Below, one piece after another: positions 35,385 to 44,039 of a stretch of DNA of 64,000 nucleotides; positions within the stretch are counted from its first letter, which is position 1, and each line of letters starts with the position of its first letter. The notes beneath the pieces were generated by a model. The model worked only from the letters and a program-made list of their open reading frames with translations, ran no database searches and was not told the origin of the DNA. Position numbers and translations under genes: made by a program. Where the stretch lies: positions 62,001 through 126,000 of the forward strand of contig JAFLDB010000002.1 of the NCBI GenBank assembly GCA_017302615.1, given 5' to 3'. The DNA comes from Sphingomonadales bacterium. Lineage in GTDB: Bacteria; Pseudomonadota; Alphaproteobacteria; Sphingomonadales; Sphingomonadaceae.

Positions 35385-38312
35385 ATGACCGAACAGCGCG
35401 ATCTCAAAGACACCGTCTTCCTGCCGAAGACCGATTTCCCGATGAAGGCCGGCCTGCCCCAGAAGGAGCCGGGCATTCTGGCGCGCTGGAACGAGATCGG
35501 CCTCTACCGCAAGCTGCGCGATGCCCGCGCGGGCCGTGACAAGTTCATCCTTCACGATGGCCCGCCCTATGCCAATGGCGACATGCACATTGGCCATGCG
35601 CTGAACCACATCCTCAAGGACATGGTCTGCCGCACCCAGAACCTGAAGGGCCTGGATGCGCCCTACGTTCCGGGCTGGGACTGCCACGGCCTGCCGATCG
35701 AATGGAAGATCGAGGAACAGTACCGCAAGAAGAAGCTGGACAAGGACGCGGTCGACCCGGTCGAATTCCGCGCCGAATGCCGCGCCTATGCCCAGAACTG
35801 GGTCAACACCCAGCGCGAACAGCTGAAGCGGCTCGGCATCATGGGGGACTGGGACAATCCCTATCTGACCATGGACCCCGAGGCCGAAGGCACCATCGTG
35901 GCCGAACTGCTCAAGTTCGCCGAAACCGGCATGCTCTATCGCGGGGCCAAGCCGGTGATGTGGTCCCCGGTCGAAAAGACCGCGCTGGCCGAAGCCGAGG
36001 TGGAGTACGAGGACATCACCTCGACCCAGATCGACGTGGCGTTTGAGATCACGGAATCGCCTGAAGTTCCTGCGCTCAAGGGCGCATTTGCGGTGATCTG
36101 GACCACGACACCTTGGACCATTCCGACCAATCAGGCGATCGCGTATAATCCCGCATTTGAACAGATCAGCTACGAGGCCTGCTATGGCGTCTTTGCTGCA
36201 TCAGACGGCCGACGCTATGTTCTTTCCCAAGCGCTGGCGCCGGCTTTCTCGGCACGGGCTGGACTTGAACTGAGGCTCGAAACAGCTCTTTCCGACGTTG
36301 CCTTGAAAGGGGCTGTCGCCCGCCACCCGATGCACCGCCTCGGCGGGTTCTTCGCCAAGCCGCGGCCTTTCCTGCCGGGCGACTTCGTCACCACCGACAG
36401 CGGCACAGGGCTGGTCCACATGGCCCCGGACCACGGCGAGGACGACTTCCTGCTGTGCAAGGAGCACGGGATCGAGCCGGTCTTCGCGGTCGAGGGCGAC
36501 GGCAAGTACCGCGAGGACTGGGCCTGGCTGGGCGGTCAGGGATCGGTCATCAATCCCAAGTTCAACGCGCCCGACGGGCCGATCTGCGAAGCGCTGCGCG
36601 AAACCGGCTGCCTGCTGGCCGCCAGTGCGGATTACCAGCATTCCTACCCGCACTCGTGGCGGTCCAAGGCCAAGGTGATCTTCCGCTGCACGCCGCAGTG
36701 GTTCGTGCCGATGGACAAGCCGATGACCCACCTGCCGGCCAAGACTCCGGCCGAAAAGGGCTGGGAGAACGAGGGCGGCGCGATCGATCCGGCCGATGAG
36801 GCCCGCTGCGCCTCACCCACCCTGCGCGAAGCCGCGATGCAGGCGATTGCCGAGACCCGCTTCGTGCCCGACAAAGGCCGCAACCGGATCGGCTCGATGG
36901 TCGAAGGGCGGCCTGACTGGGTGCTCTCGCGCCAGCGCGCCTGGGGCGTGCCGATCACATTGTTCGTGGACCGCAAGACCGGCCAGTACCTCAATGATCC
37001 CGCCGTCAACGCCCGGATCGTCACTGCGGTGAAGGCCGCAGGCGTCGATGCCTGGTCGGACGAACGCGCGCAGGAATACCTCGGGCCCGATTACCGGCTG
37101 GAGGATTACGAACGGGTCACCGACATTCTCGACGTGTGGTTCGATTCCGGCTCTACCCACGCCTTCGTGCTGGAAAGCGGGCGCTGGCCGGACCTTGAGC
37201 GCCCGGAAGGATACACCGGCCCGCGCGCCGACCTCTATCTGGAAGGCAGCGACCAGCATCGCGGCTGGTTCCAGTCCAGCCTGCTGGAAGCCTGCGCCAC
37301 CCGCGGCCATGCGCCCTATCGACAGGTCCTGACCCACGGCTTCACCATGGATGCCAAGGGCCTGAAAATGTCGAAGTCGCTCGGCAACACCATCGACCCG
37401 CTGAAGGTGATGGAAAACTATGGCGCGGACATCATCCGGCTGTGGGCGCTGTCGGTCGATTTCACCGAGGACCACCGGATCGGCGACGAAATCCTGAAAG
37501 GCGTGGCCGACCAGTACCGCAAACTGCGCAACACCTTCCGCTATCTGCTGGGCGCGCTCGACGGCTTTACGGAGGCGGAGCGGGTCGAGGTGGCGGCAAT
37601 GCCGGAACTGGAGCGCTATGTCCTGGCGCTGCTCGGCAAGCTCGACGCCACCCTGAAGCAGGCTGTCGAGGACTATGACTTCAACACCTATGTCCGCGCG
37701 CTGAGCGATTTCTGCAATGAGGACCTTTCGGCCTTCTTCTTCGATATCCGCAAGGACTGCCTCTATTGCGACGCGGCCACGGACCCGAAGCGGATGGCCT
37801 ACCGCACGGTGCTCGACACCCTGTTCCACGCCCTGATCCGCTACGCCGCACCGGTGCTGGTGTTCACGGCGGAAGAAGTCTGGGGGACGCGCTATCCCGA
37901 GGGTGGCAGCGTGCATCTGCTGGAGTGGCCGGTGGTTCCGGTCGCCACTGACTCCGGCGCATTTACCAATCCGACCGTTGTTGATTTCACTTTCGAGAAG
38001 AAATGGGAAATCATTCGAGGGGTACGAGACACAGTCTCGGCAGAGATTGAACCACTACGTAGGGATAAGGTGGTTGGATCCAGTCTTGAAGCAAAGGTTG
38101 TCATTCCTGAGCCTCCGGTTGGCCTGAGTGGCGAGGAACTGGCCGAGATCTTTATCGTATCCTCGGTAGGCTTTTCGAACGAAGCCTCTGTCACCCGCAC
38201 CGCCCACCACAAGTGCGGCCGCTGCTGGCGGCACCTGCCGGACGTGACCGAGGACGGCGCGCTTTGTTCACGCTGCGATCAGGTCGTGGCTGGCATGGAC
38301 GGCGCCGCATGA
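35385..38312 (+). CDS. ileS: Isoleucyl-tRNA synthetase
   Basis: A 975-residue class Ia synthetase charging tRNA-Ile. HIGH is at 68-71, KMSKS at 661-665, the CP1 editing domain has TTTPWTIPTN, and a C-terminal zinc finger is formed by CGRCW and CSRCD. The gene is complete and in frame. Two internal stretches (about 36040-36315 and 37954-38192, residues 219-310 and 857-936) are rich in A/T third positions and in codons such as CTA, AGG, CGA and GTA that flanking genes avoid. The first lies within the editing region and the second precedes the zinc finger. It is followed by lspA with an ATGA overlap. Confidence 0.97.
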   Translation: MTEQRDLKDTVFLPKTDFPMKAGLPQKEPGILARWNEIGLYRKLRDARAGRDKFILHDGPPYANGDMHIGHALNHILKDMVCRTQNLKGLDAPYVPGWDCHGLPIEWKIEEQYRKKKLDKDAVDPVEFRAECRAYAQNWVNTQREQLKRLGIMGDWDNPYLTMDPEAEGTIVAELLKFAETGMLYRGAKPVMWSPVEKTALAEAEVEYEDITSTQIDVAFEITESPEVPALKGAFAVIWTTTPWTIPTNQAIAYNPAFEQISYEACYGVFAASDGRRYVLSQALAPAFSARAGLELRLETALSDVALKGAVARHPMHRLGGFFAKPRPFLPGDFVTTDSGTGLVHMAPDHGEDDFLLCKEHGIEPVFAVEGDGKYREDWAWLGGQGSVINPKFNAPDGPICEALRETGCLLAASADYQHSYPHSWRSKAKVIFRCTPQWFVPMDKPMTHLPAKTPAEKGWENEGGAIDPADEARCASPTLREAAMQAIAETRFVPDKGRNRIGSMVEGRPDWVLSRQRAWGVPITLFVDRKTGQYLNDPAVNARIVTAVKAAGVDAWSDERAQEYLGPDYRLEDYERVTDILDVWFDSGSTHAFVLESGRWPDLERPEGYTGPRADLYLEGSDQHRGWFQSSLLEACATRGHAPYRQVLTHGFTMDAKGLKMSKSLGNTIDPLKVMENYGADIIRLWALSVDFTEDHRIGDEILKGVADQYRKLRNTFRYLLGALDGFTEAERVEVAAMPELERYVLALLGKLDATLKQAVEDYDFNTYVRALSDFCNEDLSAFFFDIRKDCLYCDAATDPKRMAYRTVLDTLFHALIRYAAPVLVFTAEEVWGTRYPEGGSVHLLEWPVVPVATDSGAFTNPTVVDFTFEKKWEIIRGVRDTVSAEIEPLRRDKVVGSSLEAKVVIPEPPVGLSGEELAEIFIVSSVGFSNEASVTRTAHHKCGRCWRHLPDVTEDGALCSRCDQVVAGMDGAA

Positions 38313-38851
38313 GCCTTTTCACCGCCCGCCCCCGCCTGACCGGCCTGTCGCTGGCCGCGCTGATCTTTGTGGTCGATCAATGGCTGAAGGATCTGGTGCA
38401 GGGGCCGCTCGGCCTGCTGAACGAGGGCGACAATCTGCACCTGCTGCCGTTCTTCGATCTCACCCGGGTCCACAATTACGGCGTTTCGCTGGGCATGCTG
38501 ACCGCCACTTCGGCGGAAACGCGCTGGGGGCTGGTGGCGCTGACCGCCGGCATTGCGGGAATCGTGTTCATCTGGCTGCTGCGCGAGAAGGTGCTTGGCG
38601 AAATCGTGCCGCTGGGCATGATCCTGGGCGGCGCGCTGGGCAACATCGTCGATCGCTGGTCCTACGGCTATGTGCTGGACTATGCCGATTTCCACATCGG
38701 CAGCTTCCGCCCGTTCCTGGTGTTCAACCTGGCCGATGCAGCAATCACCATCGGCGTCGTGATAATCCTTGCCCGCAGCTTCCTGATCCGCGAAAAGAGC
38801 GGCGACCAACCGGCGGGCGCGCCCGCTACGGAGACGAATGACCATGCGTAA
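38309..38851 (+). CDS. lspA: Lipoprotein signal peptidase (signal peptidase II)
   Basis: A 180-residue aspartyl protease of the inner membrane that removes signal peptides from prolipoproteins after lipidation. Four hydrophobic helices are visible. The catalytic aspartates lie in GNIVDRWSYG and FNLADAAI, and the conserved VHNYGVSLGML replaces the typical HNxGxAF. The usual order ileS-lspA is kept, with an ATGA overlap. A lipoprotein gene follows directly. Confidence 0.95.
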   Translation: MSLFTARPRLTGLSLAALIFVVDQWLKDLVQGPLGLLNEGDNLHLLPFFDLTRVHNYGVSLGMLTATSAETRWGLVALTAGIAGIVFIWLLREKVLGEIVPLGMILGGALGNIVDRWSYGYVLDYADFHIGSFRPFLVFNLADAAITIGVVIILARSFLIREKSGDQPAGAPATETNDHA

Positions 38852-39257
38852 AGCCCAAGCCCTGATCGCCCTTACCGGCAGCGCCCTGCTGCTGACCGCC
38901 TGCGGCGGCGGCGGGCTGTTCAACCGTCAGCGTCCGGACGAATTTGCCGTCCAGCGCCAGGCCCCGCTGGTGGTGCCGCCCGATTTCGCGCTGGTGCCCC
39001 CGGCCCCCGGCGCTCCGCGTCCGACCGAGCAGAGCACCGCCGCCCAGGCCCAGTCCGCGCTGTTCGGCCCGCCGCAGGCCCGCTCGGGCGTGGAAACCAC
39101 CGTCGGCCAGCGCGCCGGGCAGGCCGCCCCGTCGATCCGTTCGACCGTGGGCGATCCGGCGACCCAGTCGGTCGGCAAGGGCGACGTCACCCGCGACATC
39201 GTGGCCGCCCCGGAAGGCGACGGCCGCGAAGCCCAGACCGCGATCGGCGGCAACTGA
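38838..39257 (+). CDS. DUF3035-family lipoprotein
   Basis: A 139-residue predicted lipoprotein: signal peptide with lipobox LTAC (Cys22), then a Gly/Pro-rich, apparently unstructured mature part with the PDEFAVQRQAPLVVPPDFAL segment that defines the alphaproteobacterial DUF3035 family. The start overlaps the lspA end by 14 bases; ATGs at 38838 and 38844 are both possible. The function is unknown. A terminator follows. Confidence 0.85.
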   Translation: MTMRKAQALIALTGSALLLTACGGGGLFNRQRPDEFAVQRQAPLVVPPDFALVPPAPGAPRPTEQSTAAQAQSALFGPPQARSGVETTVGQRAGQAAPSIRSTVGDPATQSVGKGDVTRDIVAAPEGDGREAQTAIGGN

Positions 39258-39283
39258 GTTTCAGCTTCGGTTTGAAGTGGACA

Positions 39284-39316
39284 GGGGCTCGCGGAAACGC
39301 GGGCCCCTTTCGGTTT
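39284..39316 (+). terminator. Rho-independent terminator after ileS-lspA-DUF3035
   Basis: A 10-bp stem GGGGCTCGCG/CGCGGGCCCC (one T-G wobble) with GAAA tetraloop, followed by TTTCGGTTT. It lies 26 bases after the lipoprotein stop. Confidence 0.85.
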
Positions 39317-39356
39317 CACGCCAGAGCGCACTGCGTGCTTTTCCGAACCAAAGGCT

Positions 39357-39426
39357 GTCATCCCCGCGCAGGTGGGGATCCATGGCGCAAGGGCAGGCCA
39401 TGGGTTCCCGCATGCGCGGGGATGAC
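39357..39426. repeat. REP-like palindromic element
   Basis: A perfect 14-bp inverted repeat GTCATCCCCGCGCA (39357-39370) and TGCGCGGGGATGAC (39413-39426) encloses a 42-base middle containing GGATCCATGG and CATGGGTTCCCGC. This layout matches the dispersed GTCATCCCCGCG-type repeats found between genes in many proteobacteria. Only one copy is seen in this window. Confidence 0.65.
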
Positions 39427-39481
39427 GGGAAATGGTTATAAATTAGGCTCGTTGCGCCCCAGCCCCGCTGGGTGAGGAGCC

Positions 39482-40843
39482 CTATTCGACCGCCGCCGCT
39501 TCAACCTCGAGTCGGCTGACCAGCAGCTTGTCGATCTTGCGGCCGTCCATATCGACAACTTCGAAGCGCCAGCCCTGGTCGTGGAAATGCTCACCCTCGT
39601 GCGGCAGCTTCTTCAGCACGGACAGGGCATAGCCCGCCGCTGTCGCGAAATCGCGGTCTTCCGGCAGTCCGATCTCCAGCCGGTCGGCCAGGGCATCGGC
39701 GGGCAGGGAGCCTGCCACCAGCAGGCTGCCGTCCTCGCGTTCCACCACCATCGGCTCATCGCCTTCGTCCTGGTGGCTGACGAAATTGCCGACGATGGCA
39801 TCAAGCAGGTCGGCGGGCGTCACCACCCCTTCAAGATGGCCGTATTCATCGTGGACCAGCGCCATGGCAACGTCCGACTGCTGCAGCAGGCGCAACGCAT
39901 CCATCGCGTCGAGCTGGTCGGGGATCACTTCGGCCTTCTTCATCAGACGGGCCAGATTGACCTTGCGACCGGCCAGCAAGGCGGCCTGGATGTCCTTCAC
40001 CTTGACCACGCCGACGATGTTGTCCGGGCTGCCATCGGCCACCGGCAGCAGCGAGTGCGGACTGCCCTTGATCGTCGCACGGACTTCGTCCTCACCGGCC
40101 TTGCGGTCGAGCGTGTAGAGTTCGGTCCGGGGAGTCATCAGTTCGCGGACCGGGCGGTCGGCCAGCCGCATGATCCCGGTCATGATCTGACGCTCTTCCT
40201 CCTCGATCACGCCGGAACGGGTCGCTTCGGCAAAGACCAGATGGAGTTCCTCGGCCGTCAGGGCATGTTCGCCCTTGGCCCGCACGCCCATGAGCCGCAA
40301 CAACAACGCGCTCGACCGGTCAAGCAGCCACACGAACGGTGCGGTGATCCGCGATATCAGCGCCATCGGCAAAGCTGTGACCATGGCGATCGGCTCGGCC
40401 GCGCGCAGCGCCACCTGCTTGGGCACCAGTTCCCCAACCACCACGCTGAAATAGGTGGTGAAGGCGATCACCACGGCAAAACCGGCTTCCTCGGCAAAAC
40501 GCTCCGGCAGGCCCAGCGCAGCCAGGCGCTCACCGGTCGGTCCGCCCAGGCTCGCGCCCGAATAGGCACCGGCGATGATCCCGACCAGCGTGATCCCGAT
40601 CTGAACGGTGGACAGGAACTTGCCCGGATCGGCGGCCAGCGCCAGCGCGGTTCTTGCCCCGCGATGGCCGCGATCGGCCGCGACCTTCAAAGTGCCGGTA
40701 CGCGCGGAAACAATCGCCAGCTCCGACATGGCGAAGGCAGCATTGAGCAGGATCAGGCCTGCAATGATCAGGACATCGGACCAGGGAAAAGGTTGCACGT
40801 GCGGGCGGATAGCAGAGTTGCGCCGCGATGCGAAGGGGCGCAT
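39482..40843 (-). CDS. CNNM/CorC (HlyC) family transporter-associated protein
   Basis: A 453-residue membrane protein with the standard three-part build. The DUF21/CNNM transmembrane domain (about residues 20-200) is followed by a tandem CBS pair (MTPRTELYTLD through GVVTPADLLDAIVG, about 225-355) and a C-terminal CorC/HlyC domain (LVAGSLPADALADRLEI). The family is linked to magnesium or divalent cation export and tolerance. The start is ATG 40843 with AAGG upstream; a GTG at 40798 just before the first helix is an alternative. It is divergent from the OmpA-family gene. Confidence 0.88.
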   Translation of the reverse strand: MRPFASRRNSAIRPHVQPFPWSDVLIIAGLILLNAAFAMSELAIVSARTGTLKVAADRGHRGARTALALAADPGKFLSTVQIGITLVGIIAGAYSGASLGGPTGERLAALGLPERFAEEAGFAVVIAFTTYFSVVVGELVPKQVALRAAEPIAMVTALPMALISRITAPFVWLLDRSSALLLRLMGVRAKGEHALTAEELHLVFAEATRSGVIEEEERQIMTGIMRLADRPVRELMTPRTELYTLDRKAGEDEVRATIKGSPHSLLPVADGSPDNIVGVVKVKDIQAALLAGRKVNLARLMKKAEVIPDQLDAMDALRLLQQSDVAMALVHDEYGHLEGVVTPADLLDAIVGNFVSHQDEGDEPMVVEREDGSLLVAGSLPADALADRLEIGLPEDRDFATAAGYALSVLKKLPHEGEHFHDQGWRFEVVDMDGRKIDKLLVSRLEVEAAAVE

Positions 40844-40932
40844 TGTTGCCTTGGACGGCGCGAGTCCATCCGCCGTTCAGGTTCCGAGGCATAGGGCTTT
40901 AACCAAGTACCTAGGAAGGAAGGGGAATTACC

Positions 40933-41625
40933 ATGATCAAGACCCGCATGCTGCTTTCCGGCGTCGCCGCGCTCTCGCTGCTGACGGCCGGCTGCGTGAC
41001 CGACCCCAACACCGGGGAGAAAAAGATCTCGCGAACCGCGATCGGGGGTGTTGGCGGCGTGGTGGTCGGCGGCCTGCTGGGCGGGTTGATCGGCGGCAAG
41101 ACCGGGCGGATCGTCGGTGCCGGAATCGGCGGTGTGGCCGGGGCTGCGGTCGGCTACACCATGGACAAGCAGATCAAGGAACTGAAGGAACAGACCGCCG
41201 GTTCGGGTGTCGACGTGACCGAGACCGACAACGGCCAGGCGATCCTGGTCAACCTGCCCGATGGCGTAACATTCGATGTCGGCAGTGCGACGCTGAAGCC
41301 CGAGTTCCGCGCCACGCTGGACAAGGTGGCGGAAAGCCTGATCCAGTATCCCAACAGCCTGATCGACGTGTACGGCCATACCGATTCGACCGGATCGGAT
41401 GCCTTCAATCAGACCCTGTCGGAAAATCGCGCCCGCACGGTGATGAACTACCTGATCATGAAGAACGTGCCCGCAGCGCGGATCCGCAGCCAGGGCTTTG
41501 GCGAGACCATGCCGATTGCCGACAATGCCACGCCCGAAGGCCGCTCGAAGAACCGGCGGGTCGAGATCAAGATCGTGCCGGTGACTCAGGAAGACGTGGC
41601 CGCTGCGCGCGCCGCCGGTTCATAA
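40933..41625 (+). CDS. OmpA-family peptidoglycan-binding lipoprotein (YiaD-like)
   Basis: A 230-residue outer-membrane lipoprotein. The signal peptide ends in LTAGC (Cys21). A glycine-zipper region (GGVGGVVVGGLLGGLIGG, about 38-55, and a repeat to 75) is followed by an OmpA C-terminal peptidoglycan-binding domain (about 95-215) with GHTDSTGSD and the NRRVEI end motif. It ties the outer membrane to the cell wall. GGAAGG precedes the ATG. A terminator follows. Confidence 0.92.
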   Translation: MIKTRMLLSGVAALSLLTAGCVTDPNTGEKKISRTAIGGVGGVVVGGLLGGLIGGKTGRIVGAGIGGVAGAAVGYTMDKQIKELKEQTAGSGVDVTETDNGQAILVNLPDGVTFDVGSATLKPEFRATLDKVAESLIQYPNSLIDVYGHTDSTGSDAFNQTLSENRARTVMNYLIMKNVPAARIRSQGFGETMPIADNATPEGRSKNRRVEIKIVPVTQEDVAAARAAGS

Positions 41626-41648
41626 CCGCACCGTCCCTGCAGGCAATG

Positions 41649-41680
41649 AAAGGCTCGTCCGCAAGGGCGAGCCTTTCTTG
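41649..41680. terminator. Bidirectional terminator
   Basis: A perfect 9-bp stem AAAGGCTCG/CGAGCCTTT (41649-41657 and 41668-41676) with T tracts on both strands. It serves the OmpA-family gene and the convergent IMPase/CysQ-family gene. Confidence 0.8.
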
Positions 41681-42466
41681 TCAGTCCCCCTGCGCCAGCT
41701 CCTTCGCGCGTCCGGCCAGCCGTTCGACTGCGGCACCGTGGATCGCCGGAGCGCAGGCGAGGACCCCGAAGGCGCGCGGGTCGCGCTTGTTGTAGGCAAG
41801 CGGCTGGCCGAAGGCATCGGTGACCGCCGCACCGGCCTCGCGCGCGATCAGGGCGGCGGCGCCGATATCCCATTCGTTGCCCCAGCGCAGCGTGGCGACC
41901 AGGTCCGCCTCATCGGCCGCGACCATGGCGATCCTCAGCGCGATCGAATTGGGCTGATCGACCAGGGTGAGGTCGGCATCGGCCCTGGGCAGGGCGTGGG
42001 CCGGAACCCGCGCGCCGGGAAGTTCGGCTCGGCGGCTGGCGGAAAGCCGCGCTCCGTTGCGCCAGGATCCCTGCCCGGCCTCGCCATGCCAGAACTCCCC
42101 GCGCGCCGGAGCATCCAGCATCCCGAACAGCGGCCTCCCGGCACTGACGAGTGCGACTGAAACAGCCCAGCCGGTCCGTCCGCGAATGAAATCGCGGGTC
42201 CCGTCGATCGGATCGACCAGCCAGATCAGTCCGCCCTCCAGCCGGTCGGGCGCATCAACGGTCTCTTCCGACAGCCAACCGGCGGACGGCAGCAGCGTGG
42301 TCAGCTCGCGCTTGAGGAAGCGGTCAACGGCGAGGTCCGCCGCGCTGACCGGACTGCCGCCGTGCTTGTCCCAGACGTCCAGCGCATGGCCATGGCCGGG
42401 CCAGGCCGCCATGGCCAGCCGCCCGGCCTCGCGGACGATGGCTTCGAGGCGGGCGCGGTCGATCAC
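41681..42466 (-). CDS. Inositol monophosphatase-superfamily phosphatase, CysQ-like
   Basis: A 261-residue Mg-dependent phosphatase of the IMPase/CysQ superfamily. The metal motifs are WLSEET, LVDPIDGTRDF and the C-terminal WDIGAAALIAREAG. Length and motifs fit either 3'(2'),5'-bisphosphate nucleotidase (CysQ, which removes PAP from sulfate assimilation) or inositol/histidinol phosphatase, and sequence alone does not decide. The GTG at 42466 is preferred because AGGGA precedes it. The longer frame would begin with a TTG (42502) inside a Fur-like palindrome. Confidence 0.82.
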   Translation of the reverse strand: MIDRARLEAIVREAGRLAMAAWPGHGHALDVWDKHGGSPVSAADLAVDRFLKRELTTLLPSAGWLSEETVDAPDRLEGGLIWLVDPIDGTRDFIRGRTGWAVSVALVSAGRPLFGMLDAPARGEFWHGEAGQGSWRNGARLSASRRAELPGARVPAHALPRADADLTLVDQPNSIALRIAMVAADEADLVATLRWGNEWDIGAAALIAREAGAAVTDAFGQPLAYNKRDPRAFGVLACAPAIHGAAVERLAGRAKELAQGD

Positions 42467-42486
42467 GCGGCTGGCTTCCCTATTAC

Positions 42487-42501
42487 TGCGAATGACTCGC
42501 A
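42487..42501. promoter_or_regulatory. Fur-like palindrome between CysQ-like gene and sucC
   Basis: TGCGAATGACTCGCA shares the TGCGA(N5)TCGCA layout of the palindrome upstream of the iron importer (9187-9201). It lies 20 bases upstream of the CysQ-like start and 117 bases upstream of sucC, so it could act on either promoter. Confidence 0.45.
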
Positions 42502-42618
42502 ACTGGCGTTCATATTTCTCACCTTGACCCCCCTTACAGGCCTTTTCAAGCCCGCCCGCCTGTGCTTAGGGCACCGTCATTCCCGGTGCCAGCACCACCC
42601 CCACGGAGCCATTCACCC

Positions 42619-43815
42619 ATGAACATCCACGAGTATCAGGGCAAGGAACTGCTCAGCCGCTTCGGCATCGCCATCCCCAAGGGCATTCCGGCCATGTCGG
42701 TCGAGGAAGCGGTGGAAGCCGCCAAGCAGCTGCCCGGGCCGCTCTATGTGGTGAAGAGCCAGATCCACGCCGGCGGGCGCGGCAAGGGCAAGTTCAAGGA
42801 ACTGGGCCCCGATGCCAAGGGCGGCGTGCGCCTGGCCAAGAGCCTTGAGGAAGTGGAAGCCCACGCCAGGGAGATGCTGGGCAACACCCTGGTGACGATC
42901 CAGACCGGCGATGCCGGCAAGCAGGTCAACCGCCTCTACATCACCGACGGCGTGGACATCGGCAAGGAATACTACCTGTCGATGCTGGTCGATCGCGCCA
43001 CCGGCCGCATCGCCATGATCGCCTCGACCGAAGGCGGAATGAGCATCGAGGACGTCGCCCACGAAACCCCGGAAAAGATCGTCACCATCACGATCGATCC
43101 GGCCCAGGGCTTCATGCCGCACCACGGCCGTGCGCTGGCTTTCGGTCTCAAGCTGAAGGGCGATCTCAACAAGCAGGCCCAGGTGCTGGGCAAGCAGCTG
43201 TACGACGCTTTCGTCGCGCTCGACTGCTCGATGATCGAAATCAACCCGCTGGCCGAATCGGACGGCAAGCTGCTGGTGCTCGACACCAAGATGAGCTTCG
43301 ATTCGAACGCGCTCTACCGTCACCCGGACGTAATGGCCCTGCGCGACGAAACCGAGGAAGACCCGGCCGAAGTCGAAGCCAGCGAATATGACCTCGCCTA
43401 CATCAAGCTGGATGGCAACATCGGCTGCATGGTGAACGGCGCGGGTCTGGCCATGGCGACCATGGACATCATCAAGCTGAACGGCGAGTTCCCGGCCAAC
43501 TTCCTCGACGTCGGCGGCGGCGCCAGCAAGGAAAAGGTCACGGCCGCGTTCAAGATCATCCTCAAGGATCCGGCGGTGAAGGGCATTCTCGTCAACATCT
43601 TCGGCGGGATCATGAAGTGCGACATCATCGCCGAGGGCATCGTTGCCGCGGCCAAGGAAGTGAACCTGTCGGTTCCGCTGGTGGTCCGCCTCGAAGGCAC
43701 CAACGTGGAACTGGGCAAGCAGATCCTGGAAGGTTCGGGCCTGCCGATCATTTCGGCCAGCGATCTGGGCGATGCCGCCAAGAAGATCGTGGCGGAAGTG
43801 CGCAAGGTCGCCTGA
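42619..43815 (+). CDS. sucC: Succinyl-CoA synthetase (ADP-forming) beta subunit
   Basis: A 398-residue beta subunit of succinyl-CoA synthetase (TCA cycle). It starts [12 protein letters not shown] as usual, has an N-terminal ATP-grasp domain ([18 protein letters not shown]) and a C-terminal CoA-ligase-type domain ([24 protein letters not shown]). The alpha subunit gene sucD, which often follows, is absent here: a strong terminator comes 25 bases after the stop and etf genes follow. Confidence 0.96.
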   Translation: MNIHEYQGKELLSRFGIAIPKGIPAMSVEEAVEAAKQLPGPLYVVKSQIHAGGRGKGKFKELGPDAKGGVRLAKSLEEVEAHAREMLGNTLVTIQTGDAGKQVNRLYITDGVDIGKEYYLSMLVDRATGRIAMIASTEGGMSIEDVAHETPEKIVTITIDPAQGFMPHHGRALAFGLKLKGDLNKQAQVLGKQLYDAFVALDCSMIEINPLAESDGKLLVLDTKMSFDSNALYRHPDVMALRDETEEDPAEVEASEYDLAYIKLDGNIGCMVNGAGLAMATMDIIKLNGEFPANFLDVGGGASKEKVTAAFKIILKDPAVKGILVNIFGGIMKCDIIAEGIVAAAKEVNLSVPLVVRLEGTNVELGKQILEGSGLPIISASDLGDAAKKIVAEVRKVA

Positions 43816-43840
43816 TCGGCCCACGCATTGCCAGACAGCC

Positions 43841-43881
43841 AGGGCCGGCCTTGCACCTAGCAAGGCCGGCCCTTCGCATTT
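43841..43881 (+). terminator. Rho-independent terminator after sucC
   Basis: A perfect 13-bp stem AGGGCCGGCCTTG/CAAGGCCGGCCCT with 7-base loop, followed by TCGCATTT. Confidence 0.85.
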
Positions 43882-43977
43882 GCAGCGCGGATTCCCGATT
43901 CGCCACTTGACCGCATAGGAATGCGCGGCAATGGCAGAGCCGTTACGGCGCTTAACCGCTCGGCTAACGGCGGGTTG

Positions 43978-43993
43978 ACGTTTCCGTAAACGT
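43978..43993. promoter_or_regulatory. Inverted repeat upstream of etfB
   Basis: ACGTTT-CCGT-AAACGT is a perfect 6-bp inverted repeat 47 bases upstream of etfB, overlapping a TTGACG hexamer (43975-43980). It resembles ACGT-type palindromes bound by MerR-family (LiuR-like) or fatty-acid regulators in other alphaproteobacteria; the regulator here is unknown. Confidence 0.4.
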
Positions 43994-44039
43994 AAACTAG
44001 GCGCGGCAGCGTCAATTCAACGGGAAAGGCTTGAACCTC

